From assembly GCF_037893015.1 (NCBI RefSeq), contig NC_133658.1, forward strand, positions 59,611,818 to 59,675,817: a DNA stretch of 64,000 nt. The letters run 5' to 3'. Source of the DNA: Macrotis lagotis. Taxonomy: Eukaryota; Chordata; Mammalia; Peramelemorphia; Peramelidae. A model generated the notes under the pieces. That model saw nothing but the letters and a program-made list of their open reading frames with translations, was not told the origin of the DNA and searched no databases. Shown here piece by piece: positions 52,101 to 59,480 of the stretch; the stretch's first letter is position 1; each line of letters opens with the position of its first letter. Made by a program: the position numbers and the translations under genes.

Positions 52101-55100
52101 GTAGTTGGTTTCATTGGGTATGTCATCAAGGTTCTTTTTGGAAGTTGTGCAACCAAGAATAAATTCTGGAGCCTGAGGATTCAGTGTGCTTGAAATACTG
52201 TAGTCAGTGTTATTCAGTAAAGATTCATCTTGTTCAATAACTTCAGTAACACCAAACTCAATTCGCTGATACTCTTCCCCTGTTTAAGAGAAAAGATAAT
52301 AACAACTCTAGTTCAGTTCTATCTTTAAAGAAAAAAATCAAAACTAGTTATCCTTCATATTAAACTTCTTTCCTATCTTTCTTGGTTTATAGTATGTATG
52401 CTCTTCTTCTAATTAATAAAAATCTATGGAATCCATCATTACTGCAAGAAATGAATGTTTCACAAAACTAAACAAAATTAATTCTAAAGTATTATGGGTA
52501 TCATGAAAAGAAAAATCTTATACTTTTATTCTCAATTATCATACTATCATAAATTTATATTTTCAGAAAATATAAAACAAAATGAATTTCCAGTCAAATT
52601 AACCAAATGGCATCCTGCTGGTTCCTTACAACATAAATTCAAATGAATTCACATGTTCACTACACTATTCTATGTAATAGTAAAGTGAATTTGGACAATT
52701 TATTTTTTAATTAATCACAGTAAATAACTTAGGAAAATTCAAATCACCAACAATAGAAACAAAACAACTCTCCTAATCATAATCAATACTATTTTCTAAA
52801 TTGTGCCCCAAAAGTTAATTCAAAATTTTAAGAGACAGCCTAGCATTTATAAAATGATTATTTCACAGGTCCAGAGCAAACCTTTTTAAAAATGAAATCA
52901 ATTTTAAAAGACAAATTTCTGCTAGAACATAAATTGCATACAGAATTCAAAGACCTAATTTTATCACTAAAATTCATCAATGTGGAACTGACTACTACAT
53001 AGTATTGAGCAAAATTATTCTAAGAGTACCATTTGAGTCACCCAGTCTTCATGCCATGAGATCATCATCTACATATATCTGTACAATTTAGACATTAAAA
53101 TTTGTAAGATTTGTTCAGCGAGTCTTTATGCTATAAGACCTTTCTTTCAAAACCTATATCCACTCAGTTCACTAATTGAACAAAAATTTCCTCATTTTTT
53201 CTCACCCTGAAATATACTAAATTTAAAAGAATAATTTTTTTATTTTCATTAACTGTCATATTTCAGTAACTGTTTCATAAAATGTCACAGTTGCACGTAC
53301 AAAAATCAAGCTATTAAAATACTTTAACTTTAAGAACTAGCATAATTAATGATGCAAAGTACCATAATTCAGCTTACACCTACCTAAATGTACTTAACCA
53401 TGATCATCCTCATCCAGGTAGCATGTAAAAGTCATCTACTTAAGAAATATCAACATTCTATTGCCCTTTCACTAATATAAACATGTATGAGAGATGTTAA
53501 GCCATAAATGTAACAATATACTTGATGGATTAATTTGAAATTTTTTTGAGTGCCCAACAAAGGCAAATAAAATATTTATATAAATGCTCATAGCTGATAA
53601 AATTCACTGTATTATTTTCTTTATTTTTAATACCTCCATCAAACCCAATACCTTTAAAAATTACACAATCAATTCCCTCCCCTCAACCCAGGTATAATGT
53701 GAGTCACTGTCAGGCTCCTTCTAGCCTGTAAGGCAGGAGTTCTTCACCCAGGCTCCATGGCTCTCCAAGGGGTCTATCACTCATCAATTTGGGGATGCAG
53801 GTGTCAAAAAATGCATCAGTATAATTGGTCTCCTTTGTAAATCTTATAGTTTACATGGGTTTTTACATGATTCTGAAAAGGGGTCCACAACAAAAGATTA
53901 AGGACACCTGCTTTAAAGTGATGTCTACTCCTGCATGGATGTGAAATAAGATGAGGAAAATGGTTGATTTAAGTAGACACTTCCTAAGTCAGGTTCCTTT
54001 ATTTTAAATACTCTCAATATTGAGGTTATCATATAGATAGTATTCAAATAATACCAAAATACCCTAATCAGTCCTCTTTTCCCATAATGGAAAACTGATA
54101 AATGTGTGGTGTCTATACCCATATACAAATATGTATGTGAATAAATACATATAAACATACTTCTAAACACTTCATATAAACATGTAGCTCTCAAATGACT
54201 ACTAAATGACTTAATTTGTATCAACTTCATGAAAAGACAAGGCTATTTCCTAATGGACTACAGTACTGAAAACAGTATTATGTTTTCTAATTTTTTATTG
54301 CTGTTCAATCATTCATTTGTGTCCAACTCTTCATGACCCCATGGACCCCACTCCAGCTCCTATCCTCCATACACTTTAAACAAATCTTTTGTAAACCTAC
54401 AACAAATTCCTCAAATTTAGCATACATAACAATACTTAAATCTAGAAATTGCATAGGTTTGTCTTCCGTATTTCATTTTTAATATTTAATTATGAAAAAA
54501 GAAGTGGATAACTAAATTCTATATTTTTCCTAAGTCTACTTATAAAACTACCATAATGTCAAAGGAAATGTGTCTCAGTATGTACTGAGATGTAATCTGT
54601 TTATAACAGAGTAAATGCTAAAACATCCAGCCACTAGTTATTTCTCTCCCTAAAACCCCAAATGTACCAAAATAAATATTCATATCTATACATAAACAGC
54701 TCAAATATAAAACAAGTCACTCTGATTTCACTGTCAGTGTTCTTCCCTGATGTATCTAGTTTCTTTTTTAAAATGAATACTAAATGAATGACTATTTCAA
54801 TGAAATCAACTTTTCATTATTGTACCTATAAGTTGACAGTCCACTTTGCTTCCACGCATCTTTGTTTCAACCCATTCCGTGATGTTTCGAGGATGCAATG
54901 TTGCATGGACTGAAAAGGATGTACCTGAAGGTATGAAGAATACTACACATTGACAAGATACCCCTTTGAATGGTTATAATGTATCCTGTCAATGCGTTAT
55001 GGTGTATGCTGCGAATGTATATTAAGAATTAGTATGCGCTGTCATGCAGCTTGAGCAGGATTTGTATTATTCATAAAAGGCAGAAACAGTTCCTTAAGCA

Positions 55101-58100
55101 TGTGTATCCTCAATTTTACAAGTGGCTACTGTGGAGTAAATACAGATGTACAATGTAGTCTGACATTAAGGGAACTTTGTGAACATTTCACTATGCTGGC
55201 GCATCATTAAATATTGACTAAGCACTAACAGTGTTTAGATTATTAACATTAGAAGGGAACAAGACACACCTGCCCTGCCTAGTTAGCTTGAATTGCTCAT
55301 CATGTTTCCACCACAATTGACATACTCAGGCAAACTGAAGGGCAGGAAAGTTAAAACAAAGCCCAATTTTTCAATCAAATATAAAGGAAGGGAAGGAAAG
55401 ATCAAAAAAAATCTTTTTCTAGAAACATTTTGGGTAAAAGTTAAATGAGCAAACAAGATAGTTAGGCAGTCAGTTTTTTAGAAAATAGAAAAAAAGACAT
55501 CTCCAGCATTGACAAAAACATTTAAGCTTTAGTGAAGTCAATATTAATGGTTTATCTGGTACTAACTCAATATACCAGGTGCCCCCAAAGCCTCAGTACA
55601 TTTTAAAATTATTAAAGCTTTTTTTAAAAATATATTTAAGCTACTAAAACTTAAAAATATACAGAGCATTTGAGTACTATGTAAATGTACTATTTCCTTG
55701 AGTTCATTGACAATTGGCCCATTACTGTGTAGAGTATGTTAAGAGAACAGAAAAGTCAAATAAACCTCATTATAATACTGCAGGCTCTTAAGAAAGGACA
55801 AAAAGAGCTGTATAAAAAGGTCAGTATGGTCTTACATATGGTCCTAAAAAGATGAGTTTTAATCTGTGTAAGAAGCAATGTTTTAGAAAGCAACATGTTG
55901 AAATGTACAGGCTAGGGCTTCCCCCCCCCCTTCTTCCCTAAAGCTTGAGATCAAACTTTTTAAAGGCCTCAAAGAATTCCATGTAATTGATGTCATTTTA
56001 AATAAAGCAACCATTTATATTTATAGTGAGAGTATAAAAGTACTTGAAAACCTATTTAGCCACATACAGCTTCAAAAGGTGGTGATGTCCAAGCAAGTTA
56101 TTTTTAAAACCTGATAAGTTTGGTTTTTAGTTAAGCTTTCTCCTTTACCATGTTTTTTGACTATACCCCCAAAAGGTAGGGGGATGAGGTAGGAGATTTA
56201 AAAACTAAACAATTAGTCAGAAATCATATTTTAGCAATTTAATGTCTTTTTTTTTTAATTAACAATGGTAGAATGTCTCATAGATTTGTCTTCCTAAAAG
56301 TCAAGTAAACATTAATAAAATTTGCTTTTCCTTATCCTTTCATCTGATTCTTCCTTCCTATTAAGGTTGAATGACTTTTAAAGATGAAATCATTTTCAAA
56401 TATCATTTTAGCCAAGAATTTAACCTGACTTTCAAACATCATTATGAGTTGTATAGTATACATTTAAATTCTTTAATTATGAGAATTCCATGAGTGCAAT
56501 CTCCTTAAATCTTCGAGGAAATTCCTGGTTGAATTTTTTAAGAGGCCAATAGAAAAGTTAAAAGTGATTCAAACTAAAAATTCTGGAGAAATTAGAACTC
56601 TCTGCTAGCCTCAAGAAGAAAATCAGGTCTATATCACCTACTTCATACTGTAATAAAATGGTGTACTAATAAAGTCAACAAGGTGTTCCTATCTCAATAT
56701 ACAAGATCTACGAAATTCAGCTCAAGAAACAAAAGACCCACACTCAAGTGACAAGACAGCAACAAACCCGCAGTTCAACAAGGCACCAAATTTCCCAACA
56801 TGGCAATAACAGGCTCAGAACGACTTTAATCTTTGACAACAGCCAACCCAAGCTACCACTCACCAGCAATATGAACACATACATGCTCCAAGCCCCTGCA
56901 CCTGGCAACATCACCATCAATGCAAGAAACCCTGTGGCAAACCTTGGAGAAGAGGAAAGGTGCCAATGAAAGATGATACATACCTGTGACACTGAGAACT
57001 GTTAAGGGAAAAAGAAAGAATTAACCACTACATGCCTTATTCTAAAGACAAGTTGTTTTTAAAATGGATCAAACAGTAAGACATCAAATTTGTTCAGGTA
57101 AACAGCAACAATAGAATATTAATAAACAATGTAAGAAATATTTCTAAAACAACCTGTCAAACAAGAGAATAGAGTATACAAGAGGGAAAAACTTTGAATG
57201 AGTTAAAAGATAAAATATGGAATTAACTTACCATCATGTAATTCCTCTGGGGTTTCAGTGTCACATGAAATTGTTTCATTATATGGTGGAAGCTGGAGAC
57301 ATATTTGGAAAAACATTTTAATACAAGAAATTTCAACACTTTATTATTATTATTTTATCACAATTAGAAAAGCTATGTGGCCTCCCATATACTATGTAAC
57401 TAGTACAACAATTTAAGAAAGTAATTTTATAGAATACATATAGAATTTTATAGAAAATACATATATATGTACATATATATATATATATATATGCACACAC
57501 CCACACACATGCCATAACCAACCTACTCTCAGCAGGGCATGCCCTCTGATGTCATTTTTCAATTACAAAGTATTATTCTGAAGCTGAGGCAGTCATACTT
57601 TCCTGTCCAAACCTACATCCTCATGACCAAGAGTACAAAGTCAAAGAAGAGCTAGTGAGTAAGAACAGCTAAAAGTAAGAAAAGAAATTTAAATGGCAAT
57701 CTGGAAGAGGCAATGGAGTGGGGGATATAGGGTTTGGAACTGAACCCATGGGGCTGCTACTAATGTTTGGTTGGGGACAAGTCACAGACTTATAAAATGA
57801 GGGTGCTGGAGGCAACTAAGCAATGCTAGGCAATCGAGCACTGGTCCTGAAATCAATTAGACTTGAGTTCAAATCAGCTTGATATTTACTAGCTATGTGA
57901 CCTTGGGCAAGTCACTACCCCATTGCCCCACAAATTTGCCCCCCAAAAAACAAAATAAAATAAGGGTGTTGACCACTTCTAGAGTCACTTCAGTCCCTTC
58001 AGAACAACAGTTACATCCTGGTGGCCTTTTAGGTAAGGAGACTAATGGCTAGATGCACAACCATTCTGAAGAACAGAGTTGCAGTGCCCTAGCTCTCCAG

Positions 58101-59480
58101 TGAATCACTACATGGAATCTAGGAGGGGAAACCAAGACACATGGTACAGTTTCCTCCCTTCTTCTTCTTCCTCACTGATGAACTGTGTCAGATGTTTTTG
58201 TGACTGGTATAGAAGTATGAGGAGCTTTATTTAGATGGTTAGTGTCTAAGGTAAAAACTAATGAAGAAAAATCTCCCCACATAGTGCCTGTTACATATCC
58301 TTTGAATGTTTTACCCTTCTTTACCTTACCTTTAGAATCCTCCTCTTTCTCTTACAATTTTCTACATGAAGTCTTTCTTGATCCCCCTAATTCCTAGTTT
58401 CTTCAAAACTATCTTGTATTTACTTTTATTTATATATGAATGTACATATATTTTTGGTCTTCCAATTTCAAAAAATTTCTGCTCATGGTTATCTTAACTG
58501 TGGATGTTAAGTCAATGACAGTATGTTCAGTAAATACAACTATTTCCTGCTGAAATACAGAGCAAATCATTTAATAAATATGTATAAACTTAAATATGTG
58601 AGGTAAAATCTTAACCAACCAAAATCTTTGAGAAATTAATGTCCTGTATAATTATAATCAATAGCAAACTGATGATCAATAAATATACGATTATATTTCA
58701 AATGTGTAAATCTTTCTGTGTGAAGGTTCATTTATATACACAATTTAAACTTCCTTGACTCAATTTCCTGACATCTCTCTAGGGTATTACCATCATCACC
58801 ATTTGCAGAAGACTGTAGATTGTGGAAGATGATCATACTTGGGGGGGCTTTACTAAGAACCTGGACTAAATTGAAAGTATACTGATATCCAGATATTCCA
58901 CCAAATCTTGATATTAGTTTATCTAGGGATTTCTTTGTTACCTCTTAAAATAGAAAAAAAAGAATACTACTGAATATATGTCTATGTCTATCTGTGTAAA
59001 CAAACAAATGTGAGTACACATACAACACAAACATTCCCACGTCTTGTCCTCTTTTGGTCCCAAACCAGTTCATGTGATTTCTATTCAACAAATGAAATTT
59101 CTTTGGGAAAAAGAAGCGCGCGGGGGGGGAACGACACAACACTAATAGGATGCATTGGTCTTCTAAAAGTCAGAAAAAAAAATTATCCATGCTCACTCTG
59201 TGACTATACATGTTACACATATAAATTCCATTGATAGAATATACTGAGTATTATGTTCATTATGATTCTGTTCAATTTTCCTTCTTTTAATCCAAATTTC
59301 ATCCACTTTTATCTTTAGAAAATAAACTACTTGCTCATACGTTTATACAATAAAGTAAAAACTGAAAATGAGCTCATTAAACATGTTTTATATACCAAAT
59401 AAAGATCTTACCTCAACAGAAGAACGAGGAGTCACAAAAAACTGATTGAACTCATCAGGAGTAAAATCTCCAAAAACATA
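21960..59480 (-). CDS. USP10: USP10, ubiquitin-specific peptidase 10 (exons 2-14; exon 1 outside the window)
   Basis: Cysteine protease (USP/C19 family) that removes ubiquitin from cytoplasmic substrates; established targets include p53, Beclin-1 complexes, CFTR and 40S ribosomal proteins, and it binds G3BP stress-granule proteins. Thirteen exons join in frame (69, 61, 1032, 92, 110, 56, 104, 100, 175, 166, 145, 66 and 188 bp) to give 2364 nt, or 787 codons plus stop. Adding the 7 residues of mammalian exon 1 gives about 794 aa (human 798). In that numbering: FGDF G3BP-binding motif at 10-13, PAM2-like motif at about 78-93, disordered S/T-rich region to about 390, then the USP domain with oxyanion Asn416, nucleophile Cys421 (human Cys424), QEDAEE box at about 518, LVLHLKRF box at about 677 and catalytic His745. 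No frameshift or stop was found, so the gene looks functional. Introns are all GT-AG. Exon 1 and the promoter should lie beyond base 64000. Confidence 0.98.
22148..23682 (-). other. USP10: USP10 intron 13
   Basis: Holds a MIR-type SINE at about 22440-22600, a C12 run near 23273-23284, and a GC-richer patch at 23200-23465 ending in an L2-like 3' tail (gaaagttcctttgagcagagg). No exon signal is seen. Confidence 0.6.
23683..23748 (-). CDS. USP10: USP10 exon 13
   Basis: This 66-bp exon (phase 1-1) encodes [20 protein letters not shown] then FA. Human has KCHRTYRL here, so C-to-G and T-to-N changes are present. The acceptor is tgtttttcag and the donor GCAG|gtatgt. It is too short to stand out alone and was placed by the phases of exons 12 and 14. 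Confidence 0.95.
24195..24595 (+). mobile_element. L1 3' UTR fragment
   Basis: Contains ggaaccagaacactgcacacc, aatggacttgctcatttcaa and aaagaattgtggagttta. The same subfamily tail appears at 29956-30424. Confidence 0.75.
24779..24900 (+). repeat. marsupial CORE-type SINE with internal deletion
   Basis: The 5' half is near consensus; about 25 bases (the aataattacctag segment and the gggcaagccac segment) are missing around gacactgtgtggccttaacc. Confidence 0.88.
25764..25785 (+). repeat. poly-G run (G11 C G10)
   Basis: Homopolymer in intron 12. The length may be unreliable in assembly. Confidence 0.9.
26377..26521 (-). CDS. USP10: USP10 exon 12 (LHLKRF box)
   Basis: This 145-bp exon (phase 0-1) encodes [37 protein letters not shown] and [11 protein letters not shown]. 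The [10 protein letters not shown] strand is a hallmark of USP proteases. Human has Lys in place of the final Arg. The acceptor is gtcttag and the donor AGAG|gtaata. Confidence 0.97.
27874..28117 (+). repeat. SINE with BovB/RTE-like tail
   Basis: The SINE head ggcatctaggtggttcaata leads to a tail ending cattggacatgactgaaaaatg and acaacaa, typical of tails borrowed from BovB/RTE LINEs. It is older and more diverged than the CORE-type copies. Confidence 0.6.
28710..28950 (-). repeat. MIR-type SINE, antisense
   Basis: Order is aaggtttgcaaaagggaatctcatttgag, then gaaactgaagaagac, then agtagctcagggtcacaaaac, the reverse of MIR. Confidence 0.6.
29468..29625 (+). repeat. marsupial CORE-type SINE
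   Basis: Full-length copy. Flanks gaacgaattaccaa and gaatgaatcaccaa form an imperfect 14-bp TSD. Confidence 0.88.
29700..30660 (+). mobile_element. L2-type LINE 3' end, split by L1
   Basis: Halves at 29700-29955 (ttcctattgcctctaggaaaaag) and 30438-30660 (gaatgtaaacttcttgagtagg to ggcacatagtaggagcttaat) are separated by the L1 insertion. Confidence 0.65.
29956..30424 (+). mobile_element. 5'-truncated L1 3' UTR with 13-bp TSD
   Basis: The target sequence aaatgcaggttaa occurs at 29943-29955 and 30425-30437. The insert runs from the tgatgctgagctagatgagc region to a decayed A-rich tail and contains an 18-base G run at 30206-30223. Confidence 0.85.
31100..31265 (-). CDS. USP10: USP10 exon 11
   Basis: This 166-bp exon (phase 2-0) encodes [35 protein letters not shown] and [20 protein letters not shown], the fingers and palm part of the USP domain, nearly unchanged from human. 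The acceptor is gtccttttag and the donor GAG|gtattt. Confidence 0.97.
31735..33110 (+). mobile_element. L1 ORF2 C-terminus and 3' UTR, degenerate
   Basis: ORF2 remnants at 31790-32200 (gaaggaaggtggtctaacaat) and 32380-32750 are followed by a 3' UTR (gtaagacttagctagctaatatg) to about 33100. It is broken by stops. Confidence 0.8.
33520..33670. repeat. MIR-like SINE
   Basis: Contains gtgacttgcctaaggtcatataactagtaag and the flanking gagattatct pattern. Confidence 0.5.
34180..34560 (+). mobile_element. CR1/L3-like LINE relic
   Basis: The text tttcagggaggacattgatgagatgg and gagagtggaaggccctg resembles the CR1/L3 ORF2 end. The part before 34340 is uncertain. Confidence 0.5.
34782..34956 (-). CDS. 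USP10: USP10 exon 10 (acidic insert)
   Basis: This 175-bp exon (phase 1-2) encodes [17 protein letters not shown], then an acidic run [16 protein letters not shown], then [23 protein letters not shown]. The acidic segment is an insertion within the USP domain, and [13 protein letters not shown] returns to the fold. The acceptor is ccctttcag. The donor CATTCG|gtgtgt is weak, and exon 11 completes the Arg codon as CGA. Confidence 0.95.
34957..35774 (-). other. USP10: USP10 intron 9
   Basis: Contains one antisense SINE and no other recognised feature. Confidence 0.6.
35158..35301 (-). repeat. marsupial CORE-type SINE, antisense
   Basis: Runs from tttttgcaaggcagtgggct to gagtcacctagctgcccc. Confidence 0.87.
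35775..35874 (-). CDS. USP10: USP10 exon 9 (QEDAEE box)
   Basis: This 100-bp exon (phase 0-1) encodes [17 protein letters not shown] through [16 protein letters not shown]. The QEDAEEYL stretch is the USP-family box equivalent to QQDAxEFL that packs behind the catalytic cleft. The acceptor is catttttag and the donor GAAA|gtaggc. Confidence 0.96.
35875..37117 (-). other. USP10: USP10 intron 8
   Basis: Mostly old MIR-type pieces: 36075-36250, 36340-36510 (sense) and 36890-37085 (antisense). The last ends just before exon 8's weak donor. Confidence 0.55.
36890..37085 (-). repeat. MIR-type SINE, antisense, next to exon 8 donor
   Basis: Contains aagatttgcaaaaagctttac, atccctattttacagaag and gcttagggtgacacag. 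It ends about 30 bases from the exon 8 donor. Confidence 0.6.
37118..37221 (-). CDS. USP10: USP10 exon 8
   Basis: This 104-bp exon (phase 1-0) encodes [16 protein letters not shown] through [19 protein letters not shown]. Human has NKSSLSEK at the end. The acceptor is tcttgtag. The donor GAAAAG|gttgga lacks the purine at +3, the A at +4 and the T at +6 of the consensus; it is kept because exon 9 starts exactly at [10 protein letters not shown]. Confidence 0.95.
37447..37502 (-). CDS. USP10: USP10 exon 7
   Basis: This 56-bp exon (phase 2-1) encodes [18 protein letters not shown] within the USP domain. The acceptor is tacttctag and the donor CAAG|gtaagt. Human has MPVPPKPRQ, so V-to-I, P-to-A and R-to-K changes are seen at the end of the exon. 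Introns 6 and 7 are only 352 and 225 bp. Confidence 0.95.
37855..37964 (-). CDS. USP10: USP10 exon 6
   Basis: This 110-bp exon (phase 0-2) encodes [17 protein letters not shown] through TPMIDSF, the helix after the catalytic Cys and the start of the thumb subdomain of the USP fold. The acceptor is cttatctag and the donor TTT|gtaagt. It is identical to human as far as I remember that sequence, in contrast to exons 3 and 4. Confidence 0.96.
38482..38573 (-). CDS. USP10: USP10 exon 5 (catalytic Cys)
   Basis: This 92-bp exon (phase 1-0) encodes [14 protein letters not shown] through [10 protein letters not shown]. It holds the oxyanion Asn and the nucleophilic Cys of the USP domain in the Cys box GNWCYINA (Cys421 here, Cys424 in human). 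The acceptor is aaattttcag. The donor AATGCT|gtatcc departs from consensus on both sides of the junction; it is accepted because the protein continues exactly as TLQAL in exon 6. Confidence 0.96.
38881..39067 (+). mobile_element. hAT-type MITE, best-preserved ends
   Basis: Terminal inverted repeats cagtggtgtcaaac and gtttgacacctctg are nearly perfect. Flanks gtccatat and gtctctat agree at 6 of 8. Internal text (tcccaattatattttaaagtaa) matches the copy at 20221. Confidence 0.82.
39180..39360. repeat. MIR-like SINE
   Basis: Contains attagagaccttaaaggtc, aactgaagcccacaaagg and tttgcccaaggtcacacag. Confidence 0.6.
40420..41470 (+). mobile_element. CR1/L3-type LINE, split by a composite SINE
   Basis: Contains gcaatcctagggtgtatgaaaagg, tagggacatgatatttcttg, ttcagttcttgatactac, attttaggaaggacagtgataa and ctgaagggctatcattta; after the SINE, aacaatggttagaagttgcag and the 3' end to about 41470. 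This is the classic CR1/L3 ORF2 C-terminal order. Confidence 0.75.
40942..41232 (-). repeat. composite SINE (CORE head, RTE-like tail), antisense
   Basis: Begins ttgtccttcattctcaaag, the reverse of the gaatgaaggacaa end, and runs through gacaactggagatggctctag into the SINE body, ending aaggccagtgtctatctg. Confidence 0.7.
44860..45230 (+). repeat. purine-rich strand-asymmetric patch
   Basis: A long run dominated by A and G on the plus strand (gaagaagaaagcagaatg, aggagagcaggcagagagaa). It is not a clean simple repeat. Confidence 0.45.
45405..45640 (-). repeat. MIR-type SINE, antisense
   Basis: Contains cagccttgtgaggcaggtaa, ccccatctgtaaaatgagg and ctacacaaggttagagaac. Confidence 0.6.
49132..49180. 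repeat. (TG)n microsatellite
   Basis: An uninterrupted run of about 24 TG units, likely polymorphic. Confidence 0.97.
49655..49835. repeat. MIR-like SINE
   Basis: Contains aggctgagaagtcatctaatcc, gtgaggcaaagg and cagagccagaattaaaaccc. Confidence 0.55.
50340..50503 (-). repeat. marsupial CORE-type SINE, antisense
   Basis: Runs from the T-rich tail and gcaaggcaaatggggttaag to cactgtaccacctatccacccc. Flanks agttttaattttt and aattttaaattttt suggest an imperfect TSD. It lies about 0.75 kb downstream of exon 4's donor. Confidence 0.87.
51248..52279 (-). CDS. USP10: USP10 exon 4 (large disordered exon, PAM2-like motif)
   Basis: This 1032-bp exon (phase 1-1) encodes residues 51 to 395, the low-complexity N-terminal regulatory region. 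It opens [10 protein letters not shown]. The PAM2-like motif [13 protein letters not shown], of the type that binds the MLLE domain of poly(A)-binding protein, is at about 81-93. A conserved basic run with five Lys and the segment [13 protein letters not shown] follow, then many S/T/N/P residues, and the conserved end [20 protein letters not shown] and [22 protein letters not shown]. It is 3-4 residues shorter than human, and divergence is concentrated between motifs. The donor GCAG|gtatag is weak. Reading past it gives a short run to a stop, so intron retention here would truncate the protein before the protease domain. Confidence 0.97.
53734..53910. mobile_element. hAT-like MITE, second family
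   Basis: Ends caggagttcttcaccc and aaggacacctg are inverted repeats. Flanks ctgtaagg and ctttaaag agree at 6 of 8, as expected for an old hAT TSD. Internal gaaaaggggtccac is typical of this repeat type. Confidence 0.65.
54298..54372 (+). mobile_element. BovB/RTE-like fragment
   Basis: The text gctgttcaatcattcatttg and gtccaactcttcatgacccc resembles the conserved piece shared by BovB-family LINEs and their SINEs. Confidence 0.6.
54826..54909 (-). other. USP10: candidate 84-nt cassette exon in USP10 intron 3
   Basis: The minus strand shows acceptor catccttttcag, 84 bases without a stop in phase 1, and donor ATAG|gtacaa. The predicted insert is [18 protein letters not shown] then [10 protein letters not shown], joining to [10 protein letters not shown] of exon 4. 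The frame needed between exons 3 and 4 is open throughout; another frame carries a TAG at the end. The segment retains several CpGs in an otherwise CpG-poor intron, as constrained sequence may. It could instead be part of a noncoding conserved element. Confidence 0.4.
54826..55215. other. USP10: CpG-retaining repeat-free block in intron 3
   Basis: Seven CpGs occur in about 390 bases (for example ccacgcatc, ttccgtg, tttcgagg, atgcgctg), whereas neighbouring kilobases have one or none per few hundred bases. No repeat family is recognised. One end is the 84-nt candidate exon; the rest is not continuously open. Confidence 0.35.
55573..55670. mobile_element. mariner-like MITE remnant
   Basis: The text ccaggtgcccccaaagcctcagtac followed by attttaaaattattaaagc resembles the end of mariner MITEs that begin cagggtgtcccaaaagtct; a decayed inverted second arm may follow at 55635-55660. 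Confidence 0.35.
56984..56998 (-). other. USP10: candidate 15-nt microexon in USP10 intron 3
   Basis: On the minus strand a strong pyrimidine tract and acceptor (ctttctttttcccttaacag) are followed by 15 bases, TTCTCAGTGTCACAG, and then a near-consensus donor gtatgt. The length is a multiple of 3. In the required phase 1 it would put VLSVT between HD of exon 3 and GEEYQ of exon 4 without a stop. This is a prediction with no transcript evidence here. Confidence 0.4.
57232..57292 (-). CDS. USP10: USP10 exon 3
   Basis: This 61-bp, phase 0-1 exon encodes [20 protein letters not shown] plus the first base of a Gly codon. The LPPY start and the spacing to the next exon match human exon 3, but most residues between are replaced, so this linker is evolving fast. 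The acceptor is ctccag and the donor GATG|gtaagt, a strong 5' splice site. Two candidate cassette exons lie in the following intron. Confidence 0.93.
57451..57508. repeat. (AT)n/(CA)n simple repeat
   Basis: Alternating tatatatgtacatatatat followed by gcacacacccacacac. Confidence 0.9.
57812..57945 (+). repeat. diverged CORE-type SINE
   Basis: Shows ggcaactaagcaatgctagg, cttgagttcaaatcag and gtgaccttgggcaagtcac, with substitutions and small deletions relative to other copies. Confidence 0.7.
59412..59480 (-). CDS. USP10: USP10 exon 2
   Basis: This 69-bp, phase 0-0 exon encodes 23 residues from Tyr8 to Glu30. It contains YVFGDF, the FGDF short linear motif by which USP10 docks on the NTF2-like domain of G3BP1/2, followed by [17 protein letters not shown]. 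In human the same exon begins YIFGDF directly after MALHSPQ, which fixes the left boundary at the cctcctcag acceptor. The donor is GAG|gtaaga. Ile9 to Val and Ser14 to Thr are the only changes from the human sequence as I remember it. Confidence 0.95.

Larger units (their letters stand above)
52280..57231 (-). other. USP10: USP10 intron 3
   Basis: Holds the two candidate cassette exons, a hAT MITE, an RTE-like piece, a mariner-like piece and a CpG-retaining block at 54826-55215. Bases 52300-53720 and 55700-56690 show nothing recognised. Confidence 0.6.
57293..59411 (-). other. USP10: USP10 intron 2
   Basis: Contains AT/CA simple repeats at about 57451-57508, a decayed SINE at 57812 and a gcgcgcgggggggg patch near 59116-59129. 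No exon signal is noted. Confidence 0.6.

Noticed and set aside
59116..59129. CpG island at gcgcgcgggggggg
   Set aside because: Only a few bases long and flanked by AT-rich DNA; a homopolymer with three adjacent CpGs.
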